Shown: positions 33,445-42,670 of the stretch, piece after piece
Layout: the number at the start of each line of letters is the position of its first letter
Numbering within the stretch: position 1 is the stretch's first letter
Source: Tateyamaria pelophila
Lineage (GTDB): Bacteria; Pseudomonadota; Alphaproteobacteria; Rhodobacterales; Rhodobacteraceae
Assembly: GCF_019966495.1 (NCBI RefSeq)
Contig: NZ_JAIMIA010000014.1
Coordinates: 1-64,000, forward strand
Direction: 5' to 3'
DNA: 64,000 nt
Notes under the pieces: model-generated
Told to the model about the DNA's origin: nothing
The model's input: the letters and a program-made list of their open reading frames with translations, nothing else
The model's database searches: none
Translations under genes and position numbers: made by a program

Positions 33445-34656
33445 ATGACCGAAGCCTATATTTATGATGCTCTGCGCACGCCTCGTGGCAAGGGCCGCAA
33501 GGACGGAAGCCTGCACGAAGTGACCGCCCTGCGCCTCAGCGCCCTGACCATGAACGCGATCAAGGATCGCAACAACCTCGAAGGGCATGCGGTCGAGGAT
33601 GTCATTTGGGGCAACGTAACCCAAGTGATGGAGCAAGGTGGCTGTCTGGCAAGGTCTGCGGTTTTGGCCTCCGACCTGGATGAGCGCATACCGGGTCTCG
33701 CCATCAACCGCTTTTGTGCAAGCGGGATGGAAGCGGTGAACCTGGCCGCCAACCAGGTCAAGGGAGGCGCAGGTGACGGCTACATCGCCGGGGGCGTCGA
33801 GATGATGGGCCGTGTGGCCATGGGCAGCGACGGGGCGGCCATCGCCGTTGACCCCTCTCTCGCGATGGAAACGTATTTCGTGCCTCAGGGCATCAGCGCA
33901 GACATTATTGCAACTGAATATGGCTTCAGCCGGGATGACGCCGACGCATTGGCCGTCGCCTCGCAACAGCGCGCCAAGGCCGCCTGGGATGAAGGCCGCT
34001 TCGGTAAATCCGTCATCACGGTCACCGACATCAACGGCCTGCCCATTCTGGCCCATGACGAATACATGCGCCCCCAGACCGACATGCAAAGCCTGGGTGG
34101 TCTGAACCCGGCGTTTCAAGCCATGGGCGAGGTTATGCCCGGCTTCGACAAGGTCGCGTTGATGAAGTATCCGCACCTTGAGCGGATCAATCACATCCAC
34201 CACGCGGGAAACTCGTCCGGTATTGTCGATGGGTCCGCCGCCGTTTTGATCGGCAACAAAGAGTTCGGCGAGAAATGGGGCCTCAAGCCGCGCGCGCGCA
34301 TCCGCGCCACGGCCAAGATCGGCACCGATCCCACCATCATGCTGACAGGCCCGGTGCCCGTGACCGAGAAAATCCTCAAGGACACTGGTATGGCCATCGG
34401 TGACATCGACCTTTTCGAGGTCAACGAAGCCTTTGCCTCAGTCGTGCTGCGCTTCATGCAGGCCTTCAACGTGGACCATGACAAAGTCAACGTAAACGGT
34501 GGCTCCATCGCCATGGGTCACCCGCTGGGCGCCACCGGAGCCATCATCATCGGAACCTTGCTGGACGAATTGGAACGCGCAGACAAGGAAGTCGGCCTTG
34601 CGACCCTGTGTATCGCCTCCGGTATGGGAGCCGCGACAATCATCGAGCGGGTGTAG
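33445..34656 (+). CDS. Acetyl-CoA acyltransferase (thiolase)
   Basis: This 403-residue enzyme cleaves 3-oxoacyl-CoA with CoA. It has the acyl-accepting cysteine in NRFCASGME (about 92), the loop NEAFASVV, the catalytic histidine in GGSIAMGHPLGATGA and the second cysteine in CIASGMG. The ATG at 33445 follows AAAAGGA and begins at the conserved MTEAYIYDALRTPRGK. It heads an operon with the NTF2-like gene and the hydratase/3-hydroxyacyl-CoA dehydrogenase, i.e. the last steps of beta-oxidation. Confidence 0.93.
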   Translation: MTEAYIYDALRTPRGKGRKDGSLHEVTALRLSALTMNAIKDRNNLEGHAVEDVIWGNVTQVMEQGGCLARSAVLASDLDERIPGLAINRFCASGMEAVNLAANQVKGGAGDGYIAGGVEMMGRVAMGSDGAAIAVDPSLAMETYFVPQGISADIIATEYGFSRDDADALAVASQQRAKAAWDEGRFGKSVITVTDINGLPILAHDEYMRPQTDMQSLGGLNPAFQAMGEVMPGFDKVALMKYPHLERINHIHHAGNSSGIVDGSAAVLIGNKEFGEKWGLKPRARIRATAKIGTDPTIMLTGPVPVTEKILKDTGMAIGDIDLFEVNEAFASVVLRFMQAFNVDHDKVNVNGGSIAMGHPLGATGAIIIGTLLDELERADKEVGLATLCIASGMGAATIIERV

Positions 34657-34660
34657 TCCA

Positions 34661-35587
34661 GTGCGCAATGCCCGCCAAATCTATCAGGAGACGCTCGATG
34701 GCATGACAGCCGCTGTCATGTCGCGCGATCCGGCGGCCTTTGCCGAATACGTGGAGTTTCCCTATGAGATCCGCGTCATGGACGGCATGATTGTTTGCAA
34801 AGACAAATCCGACGTCGCCCGCTCCGTCAACAACTTCGCGGAACAGCTCGAGCAATACGGCGTCACCGATATGTCGCGAGTCTGCGACTCAGCGCAGTTT
34901 CTGAACGCGGATCACATCATTGGCCACCACACCAGCCGTGTCATGTCCGGAGACAAGGAAGTGATATCGCCCTATGTAACCAGGCTTGGCCTGTACCGGT
35001 CAAAGGATGGGCATTGGCGGGCAACATTGAGCGACTCAGTTCTGTGTTCTGCAGATTGGCAATTGATCCCGAACTGGGTCAGCCAGACAGAAGGCGACAG
35101 CTTGACGAAAGACGTGTCCGCACAAGACAAGCGGCTCAAGCTCTTCCAAACCATTCTGGATCGGATCAGTGCCGCGTTTCTATCCGGTGACGCGGACGCC
35201 TGGCTAAATGCGTGCAGCCTGCCATTTCAACTGGTCTCACGCCACGGGGTCGAGACCTTTACCACGAGGGACGAGATGCGGCGGGATTTCGAAGCCTATC
35301 AGCGCGAATTCAAAACCCACGGTGTCACGGACATCATCCGCGAAGCAAAAACCGCAGAGTTGATTGATGACGACCATATGGTCGGGACATATCGTACGCA
35401 TATCATGAACAGGGGCAATCATGTTGTCCCCCCGTGGGAGGCGTCTTTAACCCTGCGCCGCGAAGATGGCATTTGGCGCGCGACCACCGTCATGCGTGCC
35501 ATCGGTCACCTCAACTGGTCGGCTCAAACCCGGGCTGCAATCGAAGACATACCCCAAGACACTCCGAAGAAGGGAGATCATCAATGA
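34661..35587 (+). CDS. Protein with two tandem NTF2/SnoaL-like repeats
   Basis: This 308-residue protein consists of two similar halves of about 145 residues. QIYQETLDGMTAAVMSRD in the first matches KLFQTILDRISAAFLSGD in the second, YGVTDMSRV matches HGVTDIIRE, and HIIGHHTSRVMSG matches HMVGTYRTHIMNR, so an internal duplication is visible. The fold pattern suggests NTF2/SnoaL-like domains. The GTG at 34661 is taken as start. It lies 4 bases after the thiolase and overlaps the next gene by ATGA. Its function is unknown; a role in handling beta-oxidation intermediates is inferred from position. Confidence 0.75.
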   Translation: MRNARQIYQETLDGMTAAVMSRDPAAFAEYVEFPYEIRVMDGMIVCKDKSDVARSVNNFAEQLEQYGVTDMSRVCDSAQFLNADHIIGHHTSRVMSGDKEVISPYVTRLGLYRSKDGHWRATLSDSVLCSADWQLIPNWVSQTEGDSLTKDVSAQDKRLKLFQTILDRISAAFLSGDADAWLNACSLPFQLVSRHGVETFTTRDEMRRDFEAYQREFKTHGVTDIIREAKTAELIDDDHMVGTYRTHIMNRGNHVVPPWEASLTLRREDGIWRATTVMRAIGHLNWSAQTRAAIEDIPQDTPKKGDHQ

Positions 35588-37785
35588 CCGATTTCACCAT
35601 GCACAAGGACGCCGAGGGCGTTGCGACCATCACATGGGATGTTGCCGATAAATCCATGAATGTCATGTCTTTCGAAGGGCTTGCCCTTTTGAACGATCTG
35701 ATCGACGACGCTTTGTCGGATGATGCCATCAAGGGGATCGTGATCACCTCCGGCAAGGACACCTTTGCAGGCGGCATGGACCTGAACCTGCTGGCCAAGA
35801 TGAAGGAAAGCGCCGGCGATGATCCCGCCAAGGGTTTGTTTGACGGCACGATGAAAATGCACGGGCTGCTGCGCAAGATCGAGCTGGCGGGCATGGACCC
35901 GAAAACCCAAAAGGGTGGCAAGCCGGTCGCGTCCGCGATCCCGGGTACTGCCGTCGGGATCGGACTGGAATTGCCGCTCGCCACGCACCGCACCTTTGTC
36001 GCCAACAATCCCAAGGCGCGTCTGGGTCTGCCGGAAATTCTTGTCGGTATCTTTCCCGGTGCTGGCGGGACAACCCGCCTCGCGCGGATGCTGGGTGCAA
36101 TGGCCGCCTCGCCGTTTTTGCTCGAAGGCAAGCTGTCGAACCCGGACGCTGCCAAACGTGCAGGTCTGATCCACGAGGTGGTGGACGACCCCGTGGCCGC
36201 CGCCCGCGCATGGGTGCTGAACGCCAAGGATGCGGACCTTGTTAAACCTTGGGATGCCAAGGGTTACAAAATGCCCGGCGGCGCGCCCTATCATCCGGCC
36301 GGGTTCATGACCTTCGTCGGTGCCAGCGCGATGGTCAACGGCAAGACTCAAGGCGTTTACCCTGCGGCCAAGGCCTTGCTGAGTGCCGTTTACGAAGGGG
36401 CCCTCGTTCCCTTCGACACCGCCCTAAAGATCGAAGCGCGCTGGTTCACCCACGTGCTGCTGAACCCATCCTCGGGCGCGATGATCCGGTCCTTGTTTCT
36501 GAACAAGGAAGCACTTGAAAAAGGCGCTGTGCGCCCAGCAGGTGTGCCGGATCAACGGGTCAAGAAACTGGGCGTTCTGGGTGCGGGCCTGATGGGTGCC
36601 GGGATTGCGCTTGTCTCCGCACAAGCGGGCATCGAGGTGGTTTTGATCGACCGCGATCAGGAGGCCGCCGATCGGGGTAAAAACTACACAGAGAAATATC
36701 TCGAAAAGGGTATGGCGCGCAAAAAGGTCACGCAGGAAAAGGCCGACGCCATGTTGGGCCTGATCACCGCAACCCCTGATCTGGACGCGTTGAAAGAATG
36801 CGACCTGATCATCGAAGCCGTGTTCGAAGATCCCGCAATCAAGGCCGAGATCACCCAAAAGGTCGAAGCGATCATCCCCGAGGATTGTATCTTTGCGTCC
36901 AATACCTCGACCTTGCCGATTTCTGATCTGGCCAAGGCGTCGCACAATCAAGAGCAGTTCATCGGTATCCACTTCTTTTCGCCGGTCGAAAAAATGTTGC
37001 TGGTCGAGATCATCAAGGGCGCCAAAACCGGGGACCGCGCGGTTGCCAAGGCATTGGACTACGTCCGCCAGATCAGGAAAACACCGATCGTCGTCAACGA
37101 CGCGCGGTTCTTCTATGCCAACCGCTGCATCATTCCCTACGTGAACGAAGGCGCGCGGATGGTCACCGAAGGCGTTGAACCCGCTCTGATCGAAAACGCC
37201 GCCAAATTGGTCGGCATGCCGCTAGGTCCGCTGCAACTGACTGACGAAACGGCCATCGACCTTGGTGCGAAAATCGCACGCGCCACCATGGCGGCCATGG
37301 GTGACGCCTACCCCAAATCCGGCGCAGATGACCTGATCTTCTGGTTGGAGGCCGAAGGGCGTCTGGGGCGCAAGGCAAATGCCGGCTTTTACAGCTATGA
37401 CGACAAGGGCAAGCGCATCGGGCTTTGGGAGGGTCTGGGCGAAAAATACCCTGCCGCCGAAGATCAACCTGATCTGACCGAAGTGCAGCACCGCCTGTTG
37501 TTCAGCCAGGTGCTCGAAGCGGTGCGCGCGTTGGAAGAAGGTGTGTTGATGGACATCCGCGAGGGCGACGTGGGCGCGATCCTGGGCTGGGGCTTTGCTC
37601 CTTGGTCCGGCGGCCCGTTCAGCTGGCTTGACATCATTGGCACACCCTACGCCGCCGAACGGTGTGATCAATTGGAAGCCAAGTTCGGCGAGCGGTTCAA
37701 ATGCCCCGATCTGCTGCGCGAAATGGCCGCAAAGGGACAGAGCTTTTACGGTCGGTTTGGATCAAACGCGTCCGCAGCAGCCTGA
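35584..37785 (+). CDS. Bifunctional enoyl-CoA hydratase / 3-hydroxyacyl-CoA dehydrogenase (FadJ-like)
   Basis: This 733-residue protein has an N-terminal hydratase/isomerase domain (1-290) with oxyanion-hole regions GGMDLNLLAK and GLELPLATH and the acidic pair in GIGLELPL and GLPEILVGIFPGAGG. The NAD-binding domain starts with GVLGAGLMGAGIALVSAQ (about 325), with catalytic His in GIHFFSPVEKM, Glu in LIIEAVFED, and a 3-hydroxyacyl-CoA dehydrogenase C-terminal domain. It converts enoyl-CoA to 3-oxoacyl-CoA. It overlaps the NTF2-like gene by 4 bases, has a strong AAGGGAGA site and ends at a terminator. Confidence 0.93.
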   Translation: MTDFTMHKDAEGVATITWDVADKSMNVMSFEGLALLNDLIDDALSDDAIKGIVITSGKDTFAGGMDLNLLAKMKESAGDDPAKGLFDGTMKMHGLLRKIELAGMDPKTQKGGKPVASAIPGTAVGIGLELPLATHRTFVANNPKARLGLPEILVGIFPGAGGTTRLARMLGAMAASPFLLEGKLSNPDAAKRAGLIHEVVDDPVAAARAWVLNAKDADLVKPWDAKGYKMPGGAPYHPAGFMTFVGASAMVNGKTQGVYPAAKALLSAVYEGALVPFDTALKIEARWFTHVLLNPSSGAMIRSLFLNKEALEKGAVRPAGVPDQRVKKLGVLGAGLMGAGIALVSAQAGIEVVLIDRDQEAADRGKNYTEKYLEKGMARKKVTQEKADAMLGLITATPDLDALKECDLIIEAVFEDPAIKAEITQKVEAIIPEDCIFASNTSTLPISDLAKASHNQEQFIGIHFFSPVEKMLLVEIIKGAKTGDRAVAKALDYVRQIRKTPIVVNDARFFYANRCIIPYVNEGARMVTEGVEPALIENAAKLVGMPLGPLQLTDETAIDLGAKIARATMAAMGDAYPKSGADDLIFWLEAEGRLGRKANAGFYSYDDKGKRIGLWEGLGEKYPAAEDQPDLTEVQHRLLFSQVLEAVRALEEGVLMDIREGDVGAILGWGFAPWSGGPFSWLDIIGTPYAAERCDQLEAKFGERFKCPDLLREMAAKGQSFYGRFGSNASAAA

Positions 37786-37811
37786 TAAAGACCGAACCCA
37801 TGCCAAATCTG

Positions 37812-37839
37812 GACGCCGCCGAAACCAGTCGGCGGCGTC
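37812..37839 (+). terminator. Rho-independent terminator after the beta-oxidation operon
   Basis: GACGCCGCCGA and TCGGCGGCGTC form a perfect 11-base-pair stem with a 6-base loop, followed by TTGCGTTCTT. It lies 27 bases after the stop codon and can also serve the leftward acetyltransferase, which ends at 37860. Confidence 0.85.
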
Positions 37840-37859
37840 TTGCGTTCTTCGGCAAATCA

Positions 37860-38372
37860 CTAGGCAACAACCTGCGTGTAAACCCGGGTATCGAGGCTCG
37901 ACATCTGCGGTGACAGGACAAAGCCGGTTTTCAACAAGACACTCGAAGAGGCAGGGTTGGCAACGCCCACACCGGCAACATACACGACTCCCTGCCCCTT
38001 CGGCGTGGCCTCCAGCAGGCCCCAAACCACTTCGGTGGCATAGCCCCTGCCCCAGGCCGCATCGGCCAGCATATACCCCAGATGCACATTCTGTGGGCCA
38101 TCATGCGCCAGGATCAGCAAGCCGAGCAGAACACCCGTGCCAAGATGTGTGACCGAATAGACATCGCTTTCGGCCTCGCGGGCCCGAACCCAATCGGCAA
38201 TCTGACCTGCCCCGCGCGGCAAGCGCAGCGGTTCAGGCAAGGGAGCCAACACGTTCGGCGTCAGGATAAGTGCAAGGTCCTGTTCAAGGGCAGCGCGCTG
38301 CTTTGGCCCCTGAACGATCGTGCGCCATGACGTGATGCTGAGACGGCTGGTAGTAAAGTTCTGGATCCGCAT
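37860..38372 (-). CDS. GNAT acetyltransferase, RimJ/RimL type
   Basis: This 170-residue protein has the GNAT pattern: TSRLSITSW at the start, VHLGYMLADAAWGRGYATEV (the acetyl-CoA loop Q/RxxGxG/A, here WGRGYA) and VANPASSSVLLKTGFV near the end. Such enzymes acetylate protein N-termini, small amines or antibiotics. The ATG at 38372 is preferred over an upstream one because GAGGGGAGA lies 4 bases before it. The gene is isolated; the target is unknown. Confidence 0.85.
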   Translation of the reverse strand: MRIQNFTTSRLSITSWRTIVQGPKQRAALEQDLALILTPNVLAPLPEPLRLPRGAGQIADWVRAREAESDVYSVTHLGTGVLLGLLILAHDGPQNVHLGYMLADAAWGRGYATEVVWGLLEATPKGQGVVYVAGVGVANPASSSVLLKTGFVLSPQMSSLDTRVYTQVVA

Positions 38373-38582
38373 GGTGTCTCCCCTCGGATGGGCACTATAC
38401 ACGCATACGGGCATAAAGAAGGACAGTTGCGCGCGACGCCGCTATTTTGTGGTTCGGGACCACGTCAAACTGTCGTTTGCGCGTCGCTTGCAAAGCGCAG
38501 CGGGTTTGCCGACGGGTCTTTGCCCGCTCTCGGATTGGGCTCTGTACCGTTCGAAATGCCACTCGGACATAAGTTCCATGTG

Positions 38583-39224
38583 TTAGTCGAAGGTATATTT
38601 GAAGCGCGCGATATCTTCCGCACAATCCTCGGCGACAGCCTGCCGGGCAGCGGCGGTATAGTAGTTTCGATAGTCCGCATCACGCTCGGATGCGTTGACG
38701 CGGGGCAAGTCCAACTCAAATCCCAGATGCGCCCAAAGCGGCGCTCCGTCCTGTTTCAAAGCTTCGATCCGAATATAGGCATCGCCCCGATCCACCCCCG
38801 TCGCGTCCGTCATATAGTGCCGCGCGGGGCTTGCGCGCATCGACGCGCGCACTTTTGCGGATTGTACGAAACTATCAAATGGCAGCCCCGACGCCAATTC
38901 CACAACCGGATGTTGAAACCGCTGCGTCTTGAGCCAGTGATAATAGCTGACCATCCGGTCCCAGGGGTTGCGCACCAGCGTAAAGGCAAAGAGACCATCC
39001 AGCGAAGGCACCAATCCATCAATGTCCGAGAGCGTGCTGTGCTTCCAAAGCCGCCCACGGGTCTTGATGCCCTTGAGCCGCCGCCTCCGCTTGAGCGCCT
39101 TGGGCGTGTCTCCCAACATGATGTCGTCTTTCATCGCGCGCGCTTCGAGCGCCAAGGCCATCGCTGTGCCACCGGTTTTGGGCGCATGGACAAAGATATA
39201 CTTTCGGCCGGGAGACAGGATCAT
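38583..39224 (-). CDS. Sulfotransferase family 2-like protein
   Basis: This 213-residue protein has the two PAPS-binding motifs of sulfotransferases: FVHAPKTGGTAMAL (about 10-23, binding the 5'-phosphosulfate) and TLVRNPWDRMVSYYHW (about 75-90, binding the 3'-phosphate). It probably transfers sulfate to a carbohydrate or lipid, perhaps of a surface polysaccharide. The ATG at 39224 fits the conserved start MILSPGRKYIFVHAPK. It stands alone, with 210 bases of apparently empty DNA downstream. Confidence 0.85.
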   Translation of the reverse strand: MILSPGRKYIFVHAPKTGGTAMALALEARAMKDDIMLGDTPKALKRRRRLKGIKTRGRLWKHSTLSDIDGLVPSLDGLFAFTLVRNPWDRMVSYYHWLKTQRFQHPVVELASGLPFDSFVQSAKVRASMRASPARHYMTDATGVDRGDAYIRIEALKQDGAPLWAHLGFELDLPRVNASERDADYRNYYTAAARQAVAEDCAEDIARFKYTFD

Positions 39225-39435
39225 ACCCCCAGTGTATCCGCTGGGCCGTCCGCGTCCATGGGTGCCGGTGGAGTATTCCCCGATCAGCAAATGATGAACC
39301 CTGGCTTGGTGGGTCTTGGTGCGCATTTCGGGTCGACAAACCCACCTTGGAATCTGCCCCGTATCCTCTCTTTCCAATTGCCATACAGTCCGGCATAGTT
39401 TTTGGCTGAATGCACCGGGTTGAGAGGAAACTGCA

Positions 39436-41064
39436 ATGGGCTGGATGGCCGACGAAACTGGTCTGGATAAAACGGCTGCAAACTATGTAGCGTTGACCCC
39501 TTTGTCTCATTTGCGGCGCGCAGCACATGTTTTTGCAGAACGGCCTGCTGTTGTGTATGGCGCACACCGCGTCACCTATGCCGAATACTATGCCCGGTGT
39601 TCGCGCCTCGCCTCCGCGCTTGCGGCGATGGATGTCAAACCGGGGGATGTGGTCGCCACCTTGATCCCCAACCTGCCGGCGCAGGCCGAAGCGCACTTCG
39701 GCGTGCCCGCCTGTGGCGCCGTGTTGAACACGATCAACATGCGCCTTGACGTCGGGACAGTGACTTACATCCTTGAGCATGGTGGCGCGAAAGTGGTTCT
39801 GGTCGATACACAGTTTATCACCTTGGCGGAAGACGCGATCGCCCGGATCGACGGTGCGGCACCGATCATCATCGAAGTGGCTGATGCCGCCCACGGATGG
39901 CCCGCCACCGGTCGGCATACGGAATATGAGGATGTTCTAGAGGGCGGCGACCCTGACTTTGACTGGATCATGCCGGAGGATGAATGGGAGAGCATCGCCC
40001 TTAATTATACTTCCGGCACAACGGGCCGCCCCAAGGGCGTCGTGACGCATCATCGCGGCTCCTACCTCATGACAATGGGCACCGTGATTTCGTGGCGGAT
40101 GCAATTGCACCCGGTCTATCTTGCCATCGTTCCCTTGTTTCATTGCAATGGATGGAACCATACGTGGATGATGCCGTTGCTGGGCGGCACGGTCGTCTGC
40201 TGTCGCGAAATCGCAGCCAAACCGATTTATGATGCCATCGCGGACGAGGGCGTGACCCATTTTGGCGGAGCGCCCATCGTGCTGAACATGATCGTGAACG
40301 CCGACGAAGCGGACCGCCGCGCCTTTGACCATGTCGTGGAAGTCTTCACGGCGGGTGCGCCCCCTGCCCCTGCCACGTTGGGCAAGATCGAAGGATTGGG
40401 CTTTAACGTCACCCAAGTCTACGGATTGACCGAAACCTATGGGCACGTAACCGAATGTATCTGGCGCGACGATGAGTGGGACGGTCTGGAGCATGGCGAG
40501 CGGGCGGCGATCAAGGCGCGCCAGGGCGTCGCCTTTCCGATGATGGACGATATCACGGTGATGGACGCCGATATGACCCAGATACCGATGGACGCGACCG
40601 CGCAAGGCGAGATCATGATCCGCGGCAATTCAGTCATGAAAGGTTATCTGAAGAACCCGGATGCCACGGCAGAGGCTTTTGCCGGTGGGTATTTTCACTC
40701 TGGCGACATCGCGGTTCAGCATCCCGATGGCTATATCCAGATTGCAGACCGGGCCAAGGACATCATCATTTCGGGCGGTGAAAACATCAGCTCGGTGGAG
40801 GTCGAAGGGGTGTTGATGGGCCACCCGGACGTGAACCTTGCGGCGGTCGTTGCCCAACCGGACGCAAAATGGGGCGAGGTGCCCTGTGCCTTTGTGGAAC
40901 TCAAGCCGGGCAGCGCGGCGACGGAGGCCGACCTGATTGCCTTCAGCCGTGAGACGCTGGCCGGGTTCAAGTCACCCAAACGCGTCGTGTTTCAGGAATT
41001 GCCCAAGACATCGACCGGCAAAATACAGAAATTCGAACTGCGCAAGGTTGCTGAAGGGTTGTAG
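39436..41064 (+). CDS. Acyl-CoA synthetase (DmdB-like)
   Basis: This 542-residue adenylate-forming enzyme has the P-loop-like LNYTSGTTGRPKGVV (about 193-207), the motif VYGLTETYG, the hinge ADRAKDIIISGGENIS and the catalytic lysine in PKTSTGKIQK near the C-terminus. It activates a carboxylic acid to acyl-AMP and then acyl-CoA. Sequence style and length match DmdB, the methylmercaptopropionate-CoA ligase of DMSP demethylation, and medium-chain fatty acid ligases; the two cannot be separated by eye. A DmdC-like dehydrogenase is in the same window, 8.5 kb away. Confidence 0.9.
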   Translation: MGWMADETGLDKTAANYVALTPLSHLRRAAHVFAERPAVVYGAHRVTYAEYYARCSRLASALAAMDVKPGDVVATLIPNLPAQAEAHFGVPACGAVLNTINMRLDVGTVTYILEHGGAKVVLVDTQFITLAEDAIARIDGAAPIIIEVADAAHGWPATGRHTEYEDVLEGGDPDFDWIMPEDEWESIALNYTSGTTGRPKGVVTHHRGSYLMTMGTVISWRMQLHPVYLAIVPLFHCNGWNHTWMMPLLGGTVVCCREIAAKPIYDAIADEGVTHFGGAPIVLNMIVNADEADRRAFDHVVEVFTAGAPPAPATLGKIEGLGFNVTQVYGLTETYGHVTECIWRDDEWDGLEHGERAAIKARQGVAFPMMDDITVMDADMTQIPMDATAQGEIMIRGNSVMKGYLKNPDATAEAFAGGYFHSGDIAVQHPDGYIQIADRAKDIIISGGENISSVEVEGVLMGHPDVNLAAVVAQPDAKWGEVPCAFVELKPGSAATEADLIAFSRETLAGFKSPKRVVFQELPKTSTGKIQKFELRKVAEGL

Positions 41065-41126
41065 CGCGGCAATCTGATCCGCCAACACGCTCGGACATCT
41101 GCCGTTTCATCGTCAGGTGGCTGACA

Positions 41127-42575
41127 TCAATGCGCAGGGCCGTCTGTCATCATTGCGCCCGGGTTCATGATGTTGTTGGGATCCAGGGCGGACTTGATCC
41201 GGCGCAGCAGCGCTTGTTTTTCCGGGCTGGCATAAAGTTCAAGATCTTCGGTCTTGAGCCTTCCAATACCGTGTTCTGCGCTGATGGAGCCATCGAACAT
41301 CCGCGTGGCCTCGTTGATGGCCATACGCACGGCTTTCACAATTTCCGGATGGGTCGCGACGAATTCAGACTTGGAGATGCCTTCCGGTGGCAGCACATTG
41401 TGATGAATATTGCCATCCCCGATATGTCCGTACGTGTTCATCCGCAGGCCGGGATGGATATCGTGAATCATGCGCGTGGTTTGTGCGATGAAGGCGCCCA
41501 CTTTGCTGATCGGCACCGATGTGTCGCTGTTGCAAAACGCGCCCCCAGCCCGGTTCGCTTCGGGAGTGTTTTCGCGCAAATCCCACAAGCTTTTCTGCTG
41601 GGTTTGGGATTGGGCGACGACGGCGTCGAACAGCAATTCGCCTTCAAGACACGCCTCCAGCACCTCTTCCAACCGGTCCCGTATGCCTGTCGGGCCACTG
41701 GCCTCCAACAATAGATACCAGTCGTGATCCTCCGTGAAAGGGATGGACAGAGCAGGGAAATGCGTGGTGACAAGCCGGAGTCCGAAATCACTCATCAGTT
41801 CCAGCGCCGAAATACTCTCCCCCAACTGCTTGCGGATATGCTTGTAAAGCTCCAGCCCGGCGCCGGGCGACGCGATGGCGCACAGGACAGTCACCGTCTC
41901 CGGATCAACCGGCTTGAGCACCAACGTGGCCGCTGTAATGATCCCCAGCGTGCCTTCGCTTCCGATCAACAGGTGCCGCAAATCATATCCGGTGTTGTCC
42001 TTGCGCAGCGGGCTCAGGGCACTGTAAATCGACCCATCCGGCAAGACCGCTTCGATACCAAGGCAAAGATCGCGCGCATTACCGTGCCGGACGACCTGAA
42101 TGCCCCCCGCATTCGTCGCCAGATTTCCACCAATACAACAGCTGCCCTTGGAGGCCATGCTAAGCGGAAACATCAGATCATGGGCGCTGGCGCTGTGGTG
42201 GATGTTTTCCAGAATACACCCCGCCTCAACCACGATGGCACCATCGTCGATCAACACCTCACGCACTTTGTTCATGCGCTCCAGCGACAAAACGATGGCC
42301 GCGTCGCTATCGACGGACATTTGCCCCGCCACAACGCCGGTTCCACCGCTGAACGGGACGATGCCGACCTTGGCGTCATTGCAAATCCGCACGACCTGAG
42401 CGACCTGTTCGGTGCTATCTGGCAGGACGATCAGGCTGGCACGGCCTTTGAAACGCCCACGGGGGTCCTCAAAATATCGCGCACCGTCGGCCGCAGGTTT
42501 CCACCCCTCATCCCCCACGACCGCCTTGAGATCATGCAACACCTGTGACCCCGGTGCATTAAAGCTGGACGACAT
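41127..42575 (-). CDS. FAD-linked 2-hydroxyacid dehydrogenase (GlcD/D-lactate type)
   Basis: This 482-residue enzyme has the PCMH-type FAD domain: VVRICNDAKVGIVPFSGGTGVVAGQ (residues about 60-84), KGSCCIGGNLATNAGGIQVVRHGN and LIGSEGTLGIITAATL. The C-terminal FAD-oxidase domain carries the metal-binding HIGDGNIHHNV and SAEHGIGRLK, which hold the substrate-binding histidines. It likely oxidises D-lactate, D-2-hydroxyglutarate or glycolate. The ATG at 42575 has GGGAAG at 8 bases. A LysR gene lies 95 bases upstream on the same strand, and an FMN-dependent L-type enzyme lies at 47036, so both stereoisomers of a hydroxyacid may be used. Confidence 0.9.
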   Translation of the reverse strand: MSSSFNAPGSQVLHDLKAVVGDEGWKPAADGARYFEDPRGRFKGRASLIVLPDSTEQVAQVVRICNDAKVGIVPFSGGTGVVAGQMSVDSDAAIVLSLERMNKVREVLIDDGAIVVEAGCILENIHHSASAHDLMFPLSMASKGSCCIGGNLATNAGGIQVVRHGNARDLCLGIEAVLPDGSIYSALSPLRKDNTGYDLRHLLIGSEGTLGIITAATLVLKPVDPETVTVLCAIASPGAGLELYKHIRKQLGESISALELMSDFGLRLVTTHFPALSIPFTEDHDWYLLLEASGPTGIRDRLEEVLEACLEGELLFDAVVAQSQTQQKSLWDLRENTPEANRAGGAFCNSDTSVPISKVGAFIAQTTRMIHDIHPGLRMNTYGHIGDGNIHHNVLPPEGISKSEFVATHPEIVKAVRMAINEATRMFDGSISAEHGIGRLKTEDLELYASPEKQALLRRIKSALDPNNIMNPGAMMTDGPAH

Positions 42576-42670
42576 GGAGAACACTTCCCATTGAACAATC
42601 TGCCGCCATTGTTCAACGAAAGCATAACTTCGGCAAATCATTGTTTTTTGAAGTTTCCTAAAGACACTCT

